From: Bradyrhizobium agreste
GTDB taxonomy: Bacteria > Pseudomonadota > Alphaproteobacteria > Rhizobiales > Xanthobacteraceae
Reading direction: 5' to 3'
Assembly: GCF_016031625.1 (NCBI RefSeq)
Contig: NZ_JACCHP010000011.1
Location: 1 to 64,000 of the forward strand
DNA length: 64,000 bases
This document shows positions 25,360-36,418 of this stretch, piece by piece. A program made the position numbers and the translations under genes. The notes under the pieces were generated by a model, which was not told the origin of the DNA, searched no databases, and saw nothing but the letters and a program-made list of their open reading frames with translations. Numbering within the stretch: position 1 is the first letter of the stretch; every line of letters begins with the position of its first letter.

Positions 25360-26904
25360 ATGAGCGAAACCTCCTCCTTCCTCGGCATCGTCTCCGGCGA
25401 GCGTCGCCGCTCTCATGCCGAGGTCGCCGACCGCACCGACCGTATCGCCTCCGGCCTCGCCAAGATCGGCGTCCGCCAAGGCGACAGCGTCTGCATGCTG
25501 ATGCGCAACGACATCGCCTTCCTCGAGGCCGCCTATGCCGCGATGCGGCTCGGCGCCTATGGCGTGCCGATCAACTGGCACTTCAAGCCGGAGGAGATCA
25601 CCTACATCCTCAAAGACTCCGGCACCGCGGTCCTGATCGCCCATGCCGACATGCTGCACGGCTTGCGCGATGCGATCCCGCGTGGCCTCACCGTGCTCAG
25701 CGTGCCGACGCCCCCCGAAATCCGCTCCAACTACAAGATCGATCCCGATCATCTGACAACGCCGAGCTTCGCGATCGATTTCGAATCCTGGGTCGCGCAG
25801 CATCCGCCCTATGACGGCCCGATGGTGCCGCAGCCCATGAACATGATCTACACGTCGGGCACCACCGGCCATCCCAAGGGCGTCCGCCGCAATGCGCCGA
25901 CGCCGGAGCAGCAGGCCGCCGGCGAGCGCATGCGCGCGATGATCTACGGGCTCAAGCCCGGCGCACGCGCGCTGCTGCCGGGGCCGCTCTATCATTCCGC
26001 ACCGAACTCGTTCGGCATCCGCGCCGGCAAGCTCGGCGGCGTCCTGGTGCTGCTGCCGCGCTTCGAGGCGGAGGAGTTTCTGCAAGCGATCGAGCGCTAC
26101 AAAATCGACACCATCTTCATGGTGCCGACCATGTTCATCCGCCTGATGAAGCTGCCTGAGGAGGTGCGCAGGAAATACGACGTCTCCTCGCTCCGCCACG
26201 TCATCCATGCCGCCGCGCCGTGCCCGGCCGACGTCAAGCGCGCCATGATCGAATGGTGGGGGCCGGTGATCTACGAATTCTACGGCTCGACCGAATCCGG
26301 CGCCGTGACTTTCGCAACCTCCGAGGATGCGCTGCAGAAGCCGGGCACGGTCGGCAAGATCGCGCCCGGCGCCGAGCTGCGCTTCATCGGCGAGGACGGC
26401 CGCGTGCTTGGCGTCGGCGAGATTGGCGAGATCTATTCCCGCATGTCTGATATGGCCGACTTCACCTATCACAACAAGCCGGAGAAGCGCGCCGAGATCG
26501 ACCGCGACGGCTTCATCACCTCCGGCGACGTTGGCTATATCGATGAAGACGGCTACGTCTTCATCTGCGACCGCAAGCGCGACATGGTGATCTCGGGCGG
26601 CGTCAATATCTACCCGGCCGAGATCGAATCCGTGCTGCATGCGGTGCCCGGCGTGAACGATTGCGCCGTGTTCGGCATCCCCGATGCCGAATTCGGCGAA
26701 GCGCTGATGGCGGTGGTCGAGCCGCAGGCCGGCGTCACGCTCGATGCCGGCAATGTCCGCGCCGCGCTCAAGGCGCATCTGGCCGATTACAAGGTGCCCA
26801 AGCACATCGAGATCCGCAGCGGCCTGCCGCGCGAAGATTCCGGCAAGATCTTCAAGCGCCGCCTGCGCGATCCCTATTGGGAGCAGGCGGGCCGGAAGAT
26901 TTGA
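25360..26904 (+). CDS. Acyl-CoA synthetase (AMP-forming)
   Basis: A 514-residue ANL ligase. It has P-loop YTSGTTGHPKGV, YGSTESGAVTFA, a TSGDVGYIDEDGYVFICDR hinge region, SGGVNIYPAEIESVL, and the catalytic lysine in PREDSGKIFKRRLRD. It is slightly short at the N terminus for the family (starts MSETSSFLGIVSGERRRSHA). There is no strong ribosome binding site before ATG 25360, only an A-rich stretch, so the start is less sure. The sequence is distinct from the ligase at 21601, so it is probably not a recent duplicate. The acid substrate is unknown. Confidence 0.85.
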   Translation: MSETSSFLGIVSGERRRSHAEVADRTDRIASGLAKIGVRQGDSVCMLMRNDIAFLEAAYAAMRLGAYGVPINWHFKPEEITYILKDSGTAVLIAHADMLHGLRDAIPRGLTVLSVPTPPEIRSNYKIDPDHLTTPSFAIDFESWVAQHPPYDGPMVPQPMNMIYTSGTTGHPKGVRRNAPTPEQQAAGERMRAMIYGLKPGARALLPGPLYHSAPNSFGIRAGKLGGVLVLLPRFEAEEFLQAIERYKIDTIFMVPTMFIRLMKLPEEVRRKYDVSSLRHVIHAAAPCPADVKRAMIEWWGPVIYEFYGSTESGAVTFATSEDALQKPGTVGKIAPGAELRFIGEDGRVLGVGEIGEIYSRMSDMADFTYHNKPEKRAEIDRDGFITSGDVGYIDEDGYVFICDRKRDMVISGGVNIYPAEIESVLHAVPGVNDCAVFGIPDAEFGEALMAVVEPQAGVTLDAGNVRAALKAHLADYKVPKHIEIRSGLPREDSGKIFKRRLRDPYWEQAGRKI

Positions 26905-26912
26905 CGATATCG

Positions 26913-26942
26913 TAGGGTGGGCAAAGCGGAAGCGTGCCCACC
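26913..26942. repeat. Degenerate half copy of the GTAGGATGGGC repeat
   Basis: TAGGGTGGGCAAAGC faces GCGTGCCCACC, a small hairpin 8 bp after the acyl-CoA ligase stop that could act as a terminator. Confidence 0.5.
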
Positions 26943-27164
26943 AATCTCGCTTACCTCCTGCGCTGGGCTCGACCTGCGCAAGGAGCGCGACGGCAAGGCC
27001 TCAGCGCCGCGTCATCGCCGACCACGATCGACCATGAAGGCCTTCAAGAGAAGCGCGAGCCGAAGATCGGGCGGTAGCCGAGGCTGCCTGGTACGCGCTG
27101 GAGTAGCAATCATCGATCGGCTCGGCTAAGTTGGCGTTCCCACGCCAACCCGCTCTGATCATCC

Positions 27165-28256
27165 ATGCCCCCGTACCGTGCCAGTCCTGGTTTCTTCGAA
27201 GTCCCCCATGCCGCCGTCTACGTGCTGATGACGGTCACTGTCCTCGCGTCGGGTTTCTGCTTCATCCTGGCGGGCGGCGCGTCGGCGCCGGCGGACTTGC
27301 TGTATCGATCCGGCGGCATGTATGCGACCGCAATCGCGCGGCACGAATACTTGCGCCTCGTTGCGTACGGCTTCTTGCACGTTGATTTCGTCCACCTCAC
27401 CATGAACATGTTGTGCCTGGTGCTGTGGGGCGCCCATCTCGAGCGGCGGGTCGGGCCGACCTATTTCCTTATCATCTACCTCTGCGCGATGGTGTTCGGT
27501 GCCGTCATCGGCAATGGCATCCATTCGACGCCCTATTTGACAGTCGGGGCGTCCGGCGCCACGTCGGGCATCCTCGGCGCGCTGCTCTGCCTGTGGATAC
27601 TCGGCAAGCTCGACGTCGGGTTCGACTTCTTCGCTATAAACATCGGATTGAACATTGCGTTCGCACTCGGCAGTTCTCGGATCGACTGGGGCGTACATCT
27701 CGGCGGTTTTGCGGCTGGATTGATCACTTGCGCATTGCTCGACCTTGTCGAAAAAGTGAATGCCTGGACGCTTCGTTGCAAATTTCCCGAGGTCGTCAAG
27801 GTTAACCTGACGCTGTTAGCCTGCCTCATCGCGCTGTGGGCGTGGAGCGGTCCGGCTCAGAGCATCGCTACAGGCGTTTCCGCATGGGGGCTGATGGTCG
27901 TCATCGTGGTTGCATGCTGTGCCGTCGTGAAGATGGTCGATCTCGCGCTCTCCATGAAAAAGGGCCTCGCGGTCGTCGTGCCGGCCCTGGCCGGAGCGAA
28001 CGCTGCTGCAGTGCTGTTGTGCGGTTGGGCGTTGGCATTTGCTTGCTGGCCGCGCATGCCAATTGGATACATTCCGCTCGACCTGTTTCTTGTCATATTC
28101 TGCCCGAATTCCATTCTCATCTCGGGACTTGCCGCGGTTGGCGTCGCCGCGCTGACGCTTTGTCTCGGTGCGAAGGAGATTTTGCGAGGGATCGCGGATG
28201 TTGGATTCGTCGGCACGTCGCTGCGAGCCGAACGCAGTCGTCGCCACGGTCTTTGA
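27165..28256 (+). CDS. Rhomboid-family intramembrane serine protease with C-terminal membrane extension
   Basis: A 363-residue membrane protein. The rhomboid core covers about residues 20-200: FLHVDFVHLTMNMLCLVLWG (HxxxN-type segment), the catalytic serine S130 in VGASGATSGILGA, and the catalytic histidine H178 in GVHLGGFAAGLI. Four more hydrophobic stretches follow (about 215-330), longer than a minimal rhomboid. It probably cleaves membrane-anchored substrates. ATG 27165 has no clear ribosome binding site. It is followed 66 bp later by a YccF-domain gene on the same strand. Confidence 0.82.
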   Translation: MPPYRASPGFFEVPHAAVYVLMTVTVLASGFCFILAGGASAPADLLYRSGGMYATAIARHEYLRLVAYGFLHVDFVHLTMNMLCLVLWGAHLERRVGPTYFLIIYLCAMVFGAVIGNGIHSTPYLTVGASGATSGILGALLCLWILGKLDVGFDFFAINIGLNIAFALGSSRIDWGVHLGGFAAGLITCALLDLVEKVNAWTLRCKFPEVVKVNLTLLACLIALWAWSGPAQSIATGVSAWGLMVVIVVACCAVVKMVDLALSMKKGLAVVVPALAGANAAAVLLCGWALAFACWPRMPIGYIPLDLFLVIFCPNSILISGLAAVGVAALTLCLGAKEILRGIADVGFVGTSLRAERSRRHGL

Positions 28257-28322
28257 TTCCGGAGATCGCGACTATATATGCCTGTTTGTTGAACGCGGAT
28301 AATCTCGAGGCTCCTGAATCCC

Positions 28323-28727
28323 ATGGCCCCCGTATCCATTTTCCTCAACATCCTCTGGATCCTCATCGGCGGCGCCTGGATGGCGTTCGGGTGGCTGATC
28401 GCTGCGGTTGTCATGGCGATCACCATCATCGGCCTGCCCTGGGCACGGGCGGCGTTCAACATCGCCGTCTACACGCTGCTGCCGTTCGGCTCGCGCGCCG
28501 TCAACCGTTACGACGTCACCGGTGTCGAGGATATCGGCACCGGCCCGCTCGGGGTGATCGGCAACATCATCTGGTTCGTGCTCGCCGGCTGGTGGCTGGC
28601 GCTGGGCCACCTCGTGACCGCACTGGTACTCGCGGTCACCATCATCGGTATCCCCTTCGCCTGGGCTCACCTCAAGCTCGCCGGCATCGCGCTCTGGCCG
28701 ATCGGCAAGGTGATCGTGCCGGCGTAG
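28323..28727 (+). CDS. YccF-domain inner membrane protein
   Basis: A 134-residue protein with two copies of the YccF-type membrane domain: LNILWILIGGAWMAFGWLIA and ITIIGLPWARAAFNIA in the first half, NIIWFVLAGWWLALGHL and ITIIGIPFAWAHLKLA in the second. The paired IGLPWA/IGIPFA turns are the family hallmark. The molecular function is unknown in this family. It probably shares a transcript with the rhomboid gene upstream. Confidence 0.85.
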   Translation: MAPVSIFLNILWILIGGAWMAFGWLIAAVVMAITIIGLPWARAAFNIAVYTLLPFGSRAVNRYDVTGVEDIGTGPLGVIGNIIWFVLAGWWLALGHLVTALVLAVTIIGIPFAWAHLKLAGIALWPIGKVIVPA

Positions 28728-29040
28728 CTGGTGACCCCGTGAACGTCGGCTTCGCCGGCAGAGCGGAAGTCGTGTGGTTTGGCCATCATTGACGGCCTGG
28801 ACCCATTCCGGTCGTCGCCTCTCCGTCCAGGACGTCGTTTTCGGGCTGCTCGTCGGTCATTCTCACACGAGATCTCACCCACATTGCAGGAAGAAAATTT
28901 ACCATTTTAACCTAATTTAATATTGAGGAAATTAAATCGTATAAAATGCCGCGATATCCGAGCAAGCTTTTGGGCAGGGCGTTGGGTGCGCACGTGCCCT
29001 CGTGGCCCAAGCTCGTTCTAACCGAATGGAGCTGGCTTGC
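28728..29040. other. Non-coding gap with AT-rich patch before H-NS-like gene
   Basis: The first part is ordinary GC-rich sequence. About 28885-28950 turns strongly AT-rich (ATTTTAACCTAATTTAATAT and AATCGTATAAAATG), unlike the rest of the window. It probably contains the promoter of the following small gene; no clean -35/-10 pair with standard spacing could be picked. Confidence 0.5.
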
Positions 29041-29229
29041 ATGGATCGAGAATACCTTGACACGATGTCCATCGATGAGTTGTGGGCACTTCACACGGAA
29101 GTCGATCAGGTCCTCGCTGCGAGGCTCCTTGCAGAAAGGCGCGAGCTCGAAAGGCGGCTCGATCAGCTTGGCCAAGGAGCAGGAGCAAACTCGAACGAAC
29201 CGGCAAAGAACTCCCCGCCGAGGCACTAG
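29041..29229 (+). CDS. H-NS family-like protein, N-terminal oligomerisation part only
   Basis: A 62-residue protein reading MDREYLDTMSIDELWALHTE, then LLAERRELERRLDQLGQ. This matches the N-terminal coiled-coil half of alphaproteobacterial H-NS/MvaT-like histone-family proteins. The C-terminal DNA-binding motif (TWSGRG..PRW type) is missing: the frame stops at 29229 after PAKNSPPRH, and the sequence beyond does not resume it. It is either a truncated gene or a short dominant-negative-type regulator. GGAG lies 9 bp before ATG 29041. It is flanked by AT-rich DNA. Confidence 0.5.
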   Translation: MDREYLDTMSIDELWALHTEVDQVLAARLLAERRELERRLDQLGQGAGANSNEPAKNSPPRH

Positions 29230-29639
29230 AACGCGAAAGCCGGTTTCTGGCGAACCGGTAATTCTGTTATAATTAGTGATTGAATATATTAACGTAATTT
29301 AATTAATTCAGCGCCCGCCGGGTTTAATTGCAATGGCACTGAGGCGCTCGATGTCATCATCCCAACACAGCTGCCGGCGCGAATTTTTGAAGGCCTGCGG
29401 AAGAATTCGCCGCCGTAACTCCTTCTGCCTTAGCCATGCTGCTTTCGACATCAAACTCGGTCGCGGCGTCTGGCGGGGAGGGCGCGGGGCCCACAAACAC
29501 CATCATCACAAACGCGGTGGAGATTGGCTGAGGTCGCCGACCGGGGCGCGGCCTTACCGCTCATCTCTTCTCGCGACGAAAACGGTGGGCAACCTTCCAG
29601 GTTCGAACCCACGGTACGTCGCCACGCGGAGGACCGGCC
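29230..29639. other. AT-rich then GC-rich gap after H-NS-like gene; possible promoter
   Basis: CCGGTT-N7-AACCGG (29240-29258) is a perfect small inverted repeat just past the stop. TATAAT at 29268-29273 is an exact -10 match with only a weak -35 (TTCTGG) 17 bp before it. AT-rich sequence continues to about 29330. The rest is GC-rich with no convincing coding frame. Confidence 0.4.
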
Positions 29640-29858
29640 ATGAGTGGTCTCCATCATCTCCAGACTTCCCCGGCGGCGCGGCCCCGGGCCGATCTCTTCA
29701 AATCGGCCAAGGTGCCGGCAGGCAATCCTCTCGTGGATGCTGCTGCCGCTCTTCTTCGTCACCGTTTCGAAGCGCTCGCTTCTCAGCTCGCCGAACTGGA
29801 AGCGCTTCGCGAGCGAGTGCTTGAGGCTGAGCAGAAGCTCGACCCGAGTTTCACCTGA
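29640..29858 (+). CDS. Small hypothetical protein, helical
   Basis: A 72-residue protein starting MSGLHHLQTSPAARPRADLF. Its second half, RHRFEALASQLAELEALRER, followed by VLEAEQKLD, looks like an amphipathic helix or short coiled coil. GGAGGA sits 7 bp before the ATG, which is the main support for it being translated. No family is recognised. It lies between the H-NS-like fragment and the glycine-repeat gene. Confidence 0.45.
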   Translation: MSGLHHLQTSPAARPRADLFKSAKVPAGNPLVDAAAALLRHRFEALASQLAELEALRERVLEAEQKLDPSFT

Positions 29859-29980
29859 TGAAAGGCTGGGCCGAGCAAGCGCCGCTCGCTTGATGAACCC
29901 GGCCCCGTTCAGCTTCTGGTGACCTATGGGCCTCTGAAGAGTGCTGCCGCGCCAAAGAGTAGGGCGCCACGGAGGCAGAT

Positions 29981-31279
29981 ATGCTCAGATCGGTGATCAA
30001 GTCTACTATCATAACAGCGTTGTTGGTCACCTTGATGACCCCGCCGGTCATCACCCAGGCCTTTAGCCACGGGAGCGGTGGCGGTGGCGGCAGCGGTGGA
30101 GCTGGCGGCGGTGGCGGTACTGGAGCTGGCGGCAGTGGTGCCGGTGGCGGTGGAGGCGCTGGAGCTGGCGGCAGTGGTGCCGGTGGCGGTGGAGGCGCTG
30201 GAGCTGGCGGCAGTGGTGCCGGTGGCGGTGGCGGTGTTGGAGCTGGCGGCGGTGGTGCTGGAGCTGGCGGCAATGGTGCCGGCGGCGTTGGTGGCGCCGG
30301 AGCTGGCGGCGGTGGTGCGGGTGGCGCTAGTGCCGGCAGCGGTGGCGCGGTCGGCGCTGGTGGTGCTGGAGCTGCGAACGGTGGTGCCGGTGGCGGTGAT
30401 GGCGGGGGTTATTATCATGCTGGTGCATCCAGCTTGCCCTACGCGAGTCGGTTCGGCACGAACATGCCGATGATCCCGAGAAGCAATGCTTGGCCTGGCG
30501 GTGCTTGGGTTCCTGACGATACTTTTTACTATCGCTTCCGCGAACGCGCGCCGCGGCTGCGGTGGGATATGTGGAGGTACGCAGCGCCCGTATCTGATCT
30601 CCACAGGGTTCACAAGGCTCAGCGAACAAGGACCAAGCCGCACGAAATGCGGAAGATACTGTCGGCCCAGAAATCTGTGCGATCCTTCGAGGCGCGAACC
30701 TCGGTGGACGCCCATCGCCGTGGGCGCGATGATGCGACAGCTGCGGGCGGACCGGTAAATCGCTCGCAGGTCGAAGTTCAGGCAGCGCCGCCATCCTTGA
30801 TCGAGCGTCAGGAAGAGCAAAGGACTGGCGCGCCGGTAGATGTTTTGGCGGATGTAGTTGAGGTCACGTCGTCACCCGCGATCGAGCGCAAAAGCGAGGA
30901 AACGATCGGCGCGGCACTCCTGGGGGCCTCGGCGGATGCCGCTCAAGTCGGCCCGCCATCCATCATCGAACATGACGACGCGTCGACAACGAGGTCAGTC
31001 GAGAGGCTGGTAGTGATGATGGCACTCTTGGCACTTGGCCTTGTCCCATTTCTCATTGGCCGTAGATATGCCCAACGCGTCTTGGCCTATGCTGCGACGC
31101 GTCGCTCCGAAGCACGAGTTGGCGATGCTCGCCCCGTCTACTTGCTGTGTCCACCGCAGATTGAAGCCGATCCAGATCTCGTATCCAATCTGGAAGCGTC
31201 CATGAAAAAAGTTCTCTACACAATCAAGGAGGCGGAGGCCGAGATCGCTTCCTCGCGACAGCTCCGAAGATCCTCGTGA
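29981..31279 (+). CDS. Exported glycine-rich repeat protein with C-terminal membrane anchor
   Basis: A 432-residue protein in four parts. Residues 1-27 look like a signal peptide (VIKSTIITALLVTLM, then ITQAFSHG). About residues 30-145 are almost only Gly, Ala and Ser, built on a GAGGSGAGGGGGA 13-residue unit. About 146-340 is a polar, variable stretch rich in charged residues. About 344-363 is a membrane segment (VVMMALLALGLVPFLIG) followed by RRYAQRVLAYAATRR and a short cytoplasmic tail. GGAGG sits just before the ATG. No known family is recognised; it may be a surface or envelope-linker protein. Confidence 0.65.
   Translation: MLRSVIKSTIITALLVTLMTPPVITQAFSHGSGGGGGSGGAGGGGGTGAGGSGAGGGGGAGAGGSGAGGGGGAGAGGSGAGGGGGVGAGGGGAGAGGNGAGGVGGAGAGGGGAGGASAGSGGAVGAGGAGAANGGAGGGDGGGYYHAGASSLPYASRFGTNMPMIPRSNAWPGGAWVPDDTFYYRFRERAPRLRWDMWRYAAPVSDLHRVHKAQRTRTKPHEMRKILSAQKSVRSFEARTSVDAHRRGRDDATAAGGPVNRSQVEVQAAPPSLIERQEEQRTGAPVDVLADVVEVTSSPAIERKSEETIGAALLGASADAAQVGPPSIIEHDDASTTRSVERLVVMMALLALGLVPFLIGRRYAQRVLAYAATRRSEARVGDARPVYLLCPPQIEADPDLVSNLEASMKKVLYTIKEAEAEIASSRQLRRSS
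30121..30237. repeat. Three tandem 39 bp repeats in the glycine-rich gene
   Basis: Units 30121-30159 and 30160-30198 are identical over 39 bp, and 30199-30237 differs only near its end. Each encodes a 13-residue glycine-rich unit. Shorter degenerate TGGAGCTGGCGGC units continue to about 30320. Such a tract can gain or lose units by slippage. Confidence 0.9.
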
Positions 31280-32281
31280 AACCGAGCCCTCGCTTTGTCA
31301 GTACACCACGTGCAGGGGAAAACCCGAGCTTGTGAAGGAGCGATGGCCGGCGCTGGATGTCTGTTGCAACAGTGCGTGCGCCGTTTCCCTGTCCAGTAGT
31401 GCGCCGTGCTCGCTCGTATTGCGGGCCCAACTCCTCGCATTGCCCGACTGGCAAATCACCCCATATGCAGGTCAAGGGGCCGGGGCTACAAAATTCTGAT
31501 TGACCGAAATCACTGTTTCGGGTAAACCGCAACACATTCCGGCTCGTCAAAGGGACGTTTCGCGATCGTCACGATACGTAGGCCGGGATGCGATGGACGC
31601 GGCAGCGCCGGCGCGTGACGGGGTGGCAGGGCGGGCCGAGGCCCGTGAGCCGTCGCGATCCGCGGCACGACACGGCACGGTCACAGCGTTTCTCTTCGGC
31701 ATTGGGGGCGAGCACGCGCGAGCTTCCGGCTGTCCGGGGAGGGACGTCCGCGGACGGCAAAAGCGTGTGGTCCTGACGCCCGGGGTCTGTGCGTCAAGTC
31801 TTCGCGGTGATGCAGCGGCCCGACCGGGTGCGCGCATCAGTGATCCGCAAGGCGACGGGGGCAATAGTGCATCGCTCCCCGGGGAGAGCGCGCCATAAGC
31901 CGTAAAACCATTGCGCAGGGAAGGCCGGGATGTTCCGGCAACACCTGTGGTCACCCCGCGTGCGTCTTGTCGCGTGCGGACCTTGGGTGCGAGCCGGCGC
32001 CCGGCCTTCCCTGCGCCCTTGCTTCTCGATGAGGGCGAAACGGACAGCAAGAATTCGGGCGCCCGCGCCGCGAAGTCGCGAAGGCATGTCTATTCCTCGT
32101 ACCAAGGCTGCAAGGTGCGCTTCAGCTCCTCGGTCCCGGCTCTGCGCAGCAACGCAGCGCGTCCGGGACACCAACCCGGCCAGCAGTTTTGCACCGCCCC
32201 CAACTTCATCTTGCACTGCGGCAGAAAAATATCGCACACTCCCGGACCGGGCCGCCAAGGGCGCGAGCAGGGGAGCGAGCC
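31280..32281. other. About 1 kb without a gene, before ppc
   Basis: 31280-31530 holds nothing recognisable. 31540-32035 is a dispersed repeat listed separately. 32135-32175 is a fragment of the GTCCCGG / GCGTCCGGGAC repeat type. The last 100 bp before ppc should contain its promoter, but no clear motif is visible. Open frames in this stretch have arginine/serine-rich shadow composition and no ribosome binding sites. Confidence 0.6.
31540..32035. repeat. Long dispersed repeat of the Bradyrhizobium type
   Basis: The segment contains GTTTCGCGATCGTCACGATA near the left, TGGTCCTGACGCCCGG in the middle, GCCGTAAAACCATTGCGCAG at about 31897 and GGCCTTCCCTGCGCCCTT at the right. I recognise this order as a repeat scattered through Bradyrhizobium and Rhodopseudomonas chromosomes and often mis-annotated as short proteins. 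It contains GGGAAGGCCGGG (31919-31930) facing CCCGGCCTTCCC (31999-32010), able to close a long stem. Confidence 0.65.
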
Positions 32282-35071
<2,790 letters not shown>

Positions 35072-35080
35072 GGTGCGATT

Positions 35081-35136
35081 GGCGAATGGCGAGTAGCGAA
35101 TAGAACCCCACTCGCCACTCCCCACTCGCCATTCGC
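35081..35136. repeat. Short inverted repeat, GGCGAATGGCGAGTAGCGAA family
   Basis: GGCGAATGGCGAGT faces ACTCGCCATTCGC. It lies between the convergent ppc and SMP-30 genes and probably ends transcription. Relatives are at 52144-52215 and 55844-55912. Confidence 0.85.
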
Positions 35137-35141
35137 ATGTC

Positions 35142-36308
35142 TCACGGCTTCATCGCGCCCTGCACACTGGTGTAGACGGCATAGAGCGATGTCGATCCGC
35201 ATATATAGAGCCTGTTGCGCTGCTGGCCGCCGAAGCACAGGTTTGCCACAGTCTCGGGAATATGGATCTTGCCGAGCAATTCGCCCGATGCCGTATAGCA
35301 GCGCACGCCGTCCTCGTTCGGATCCCCCCAGCCGACCGAGCACCAGACCCGCCCCTCGGTGTCACAGCGGACGCCGTCGGTGATGCCGGGCTTCGGCATG
35401 TCTGCAAAGACCTTGCTGTTCGAGACCTTGCCTGCCGCGACGTCGAGGTCGAACACGCGGATATGCGATGGGTTGTCCGGCCCGTCGGTGAACCCGGTGT
35501 CGCAGACGTAGAGCTTCTTCTCGTCGGGTGAGATGGCGAGCCCGTTGGGCTCGACAAAATCGTCGACCACGACCTTGACCTCTCCGGACTTGGGATCAAC
35601 CCGGTAGACGTTCTTCTTGTCCTGCTCGGGCTCGGCCTTGATCCCCTCGTAGAAGCCGCCGATGCCGTAGGCGGGATCGGTGAACCAGATCGCGCCGTCG
35701 GCGGTCACGACCGCATCGTTCGGGGAGTTCAGCCGCTTGCCGTTGTATTTGTCGGCGATAACGGTGATCGAGCCATCGAGCTCGGTCCGCGTCACACGCC
35801 GGCCGCTATGCTCGCACGTGATCAGCCGTCCCTCGCGGTCGATCGTGTTGCCGTTCGAGTTCATCGACGGCTGGCGATAGACGCTGAGGTGACCGTCGTC
35901 CTCGGAGAAGCGCATGATGCGGTTGTTCGGAATGTCGCTGAACAACACGTATCGCCCGGCTGCGAAATAGACGGGCCCCTCGGCCCAGCGGAATCCGGTT
36001 GCAACGCGCTCGACGGCCATGGTGCCGGCGAAGGCCGGAAAGCCGGAAGGGCCGAAGGACGGCGGTCCCTTCTTGGCCGATTCCAGATGAGAGTCGGGGT
36101 AGCGGCTGCCCGGCAACGGTCCGAGCGGTAGTGGCGCCGTCGACCGCGTCGGTGCGCCGGTCTGGCCGAGGGGGGCGACGGAGGCCGCCAGGGCTCCGTT
36201 CACCGTGACCCCTGTCGCCGCAATCGCGGCCGCCGCGCCCTTCAACAAGGTGCGGCGCCCGAGAGAGGGCTCGCTGCTGCTTGCGGGAATGGTCAGTGGT
36301 TTTGTCAT
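35142..36308 (-). CDS. SMP-30/gluconolactonase family protein, exported
   Basis: A 388-residue protein with an N-terminal twin-arginine signal (LGRRTLLKGAAAAIAATG, about residues 16-33). The mature part is a six-bladed propeller of the SMP-30/LRE type: FRWAEGPVYFAAGRYVLFSD, SMNSNGNTIDREGRLITCEH, NSPNDAVVTADGAIWFTDPA, FVEPNGLAISPDEKKLYVCD and GITDGVRCDTEGRVWCSVGW contain the metal-binding Glu, Asn and Asp positions of lactonases. GGGAGG precedes ATG 36308. It probably hydrolyses a sugar lactone in the periplasm. Monocistronic. Confidence 0.85.
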   Translation of the reverse strand: MTKPLTIPASSSEPSLGRRTLLKGAAAAIAATGVTVNGALAASVAPLGQTGAPTRSTAPLPLGPLPGSRYPDSHLESAKKGPPSFGPSGFPAFAGTMAVERVATGFRWAEGPVYFAAGRYVLFSDIPNNRIMRFSEDDGHLSVYRQPSMNSNGNTIDREGRLITCEHSGRRVTRTELDGSITVIADKYNGKRLNSPNDAVVTADGAIWFTDPAYGIGGFYEGIKAEPEQDKKNVYRVDPKSGEVKVVVDDFVEPNGLAISPDEKKLYVCDTGFTDGPDNPSHIRVFDLDVAAGKVSNSKVFADMPKPGITDGVRCDTEGRVWCSVGWGDPNEDGVRCYTASGELLGKIHIPETVANLCFGGQQRNRLYICGSTSLYAVYTSVQGAMKP

Positions 36309-36418
36309 GGTTGCCTCCCGATTTTTTGTTGGGAGCAAACCATCCGCCCGCAATCGGGCGTAAAGCTGGCGATCTCCGGCCGGCAACAGGAGATCGCAAT
36401 GCAGCAAAGTGGGATCGG

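Noticed and set aside
24574..26805. Long open frame (743 codons) antisense to a crotonase and an acyl-CoA ligase
   Set aside because: His/Arg/Gly/Ala/Asp-biased shadow composition, no ribosome binding site, and both sense genes are well conserved.
29585..29615. tRNA-like T-loop GGTTCGAACCC
   Set aside because: Neither strand gives a paired T-stem, acceptor stem or anticodon arm around it.
30078..30473. Alternative frames (Val/Ala-rich and Pro-rich) in the glycine-repeat tract
   Set aside because: Simple consequence of a GGN-rich tandem repeat; the frame with signal peptide and ribosome binding site is the glycine-rich one.
31547..32050. Arg/Ser-rich frames on both strands in the dispersed repeat
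   Set aside because: They are the kind of spurious proteins often annotated in this repeat; no ribosome binding sites and no family features.
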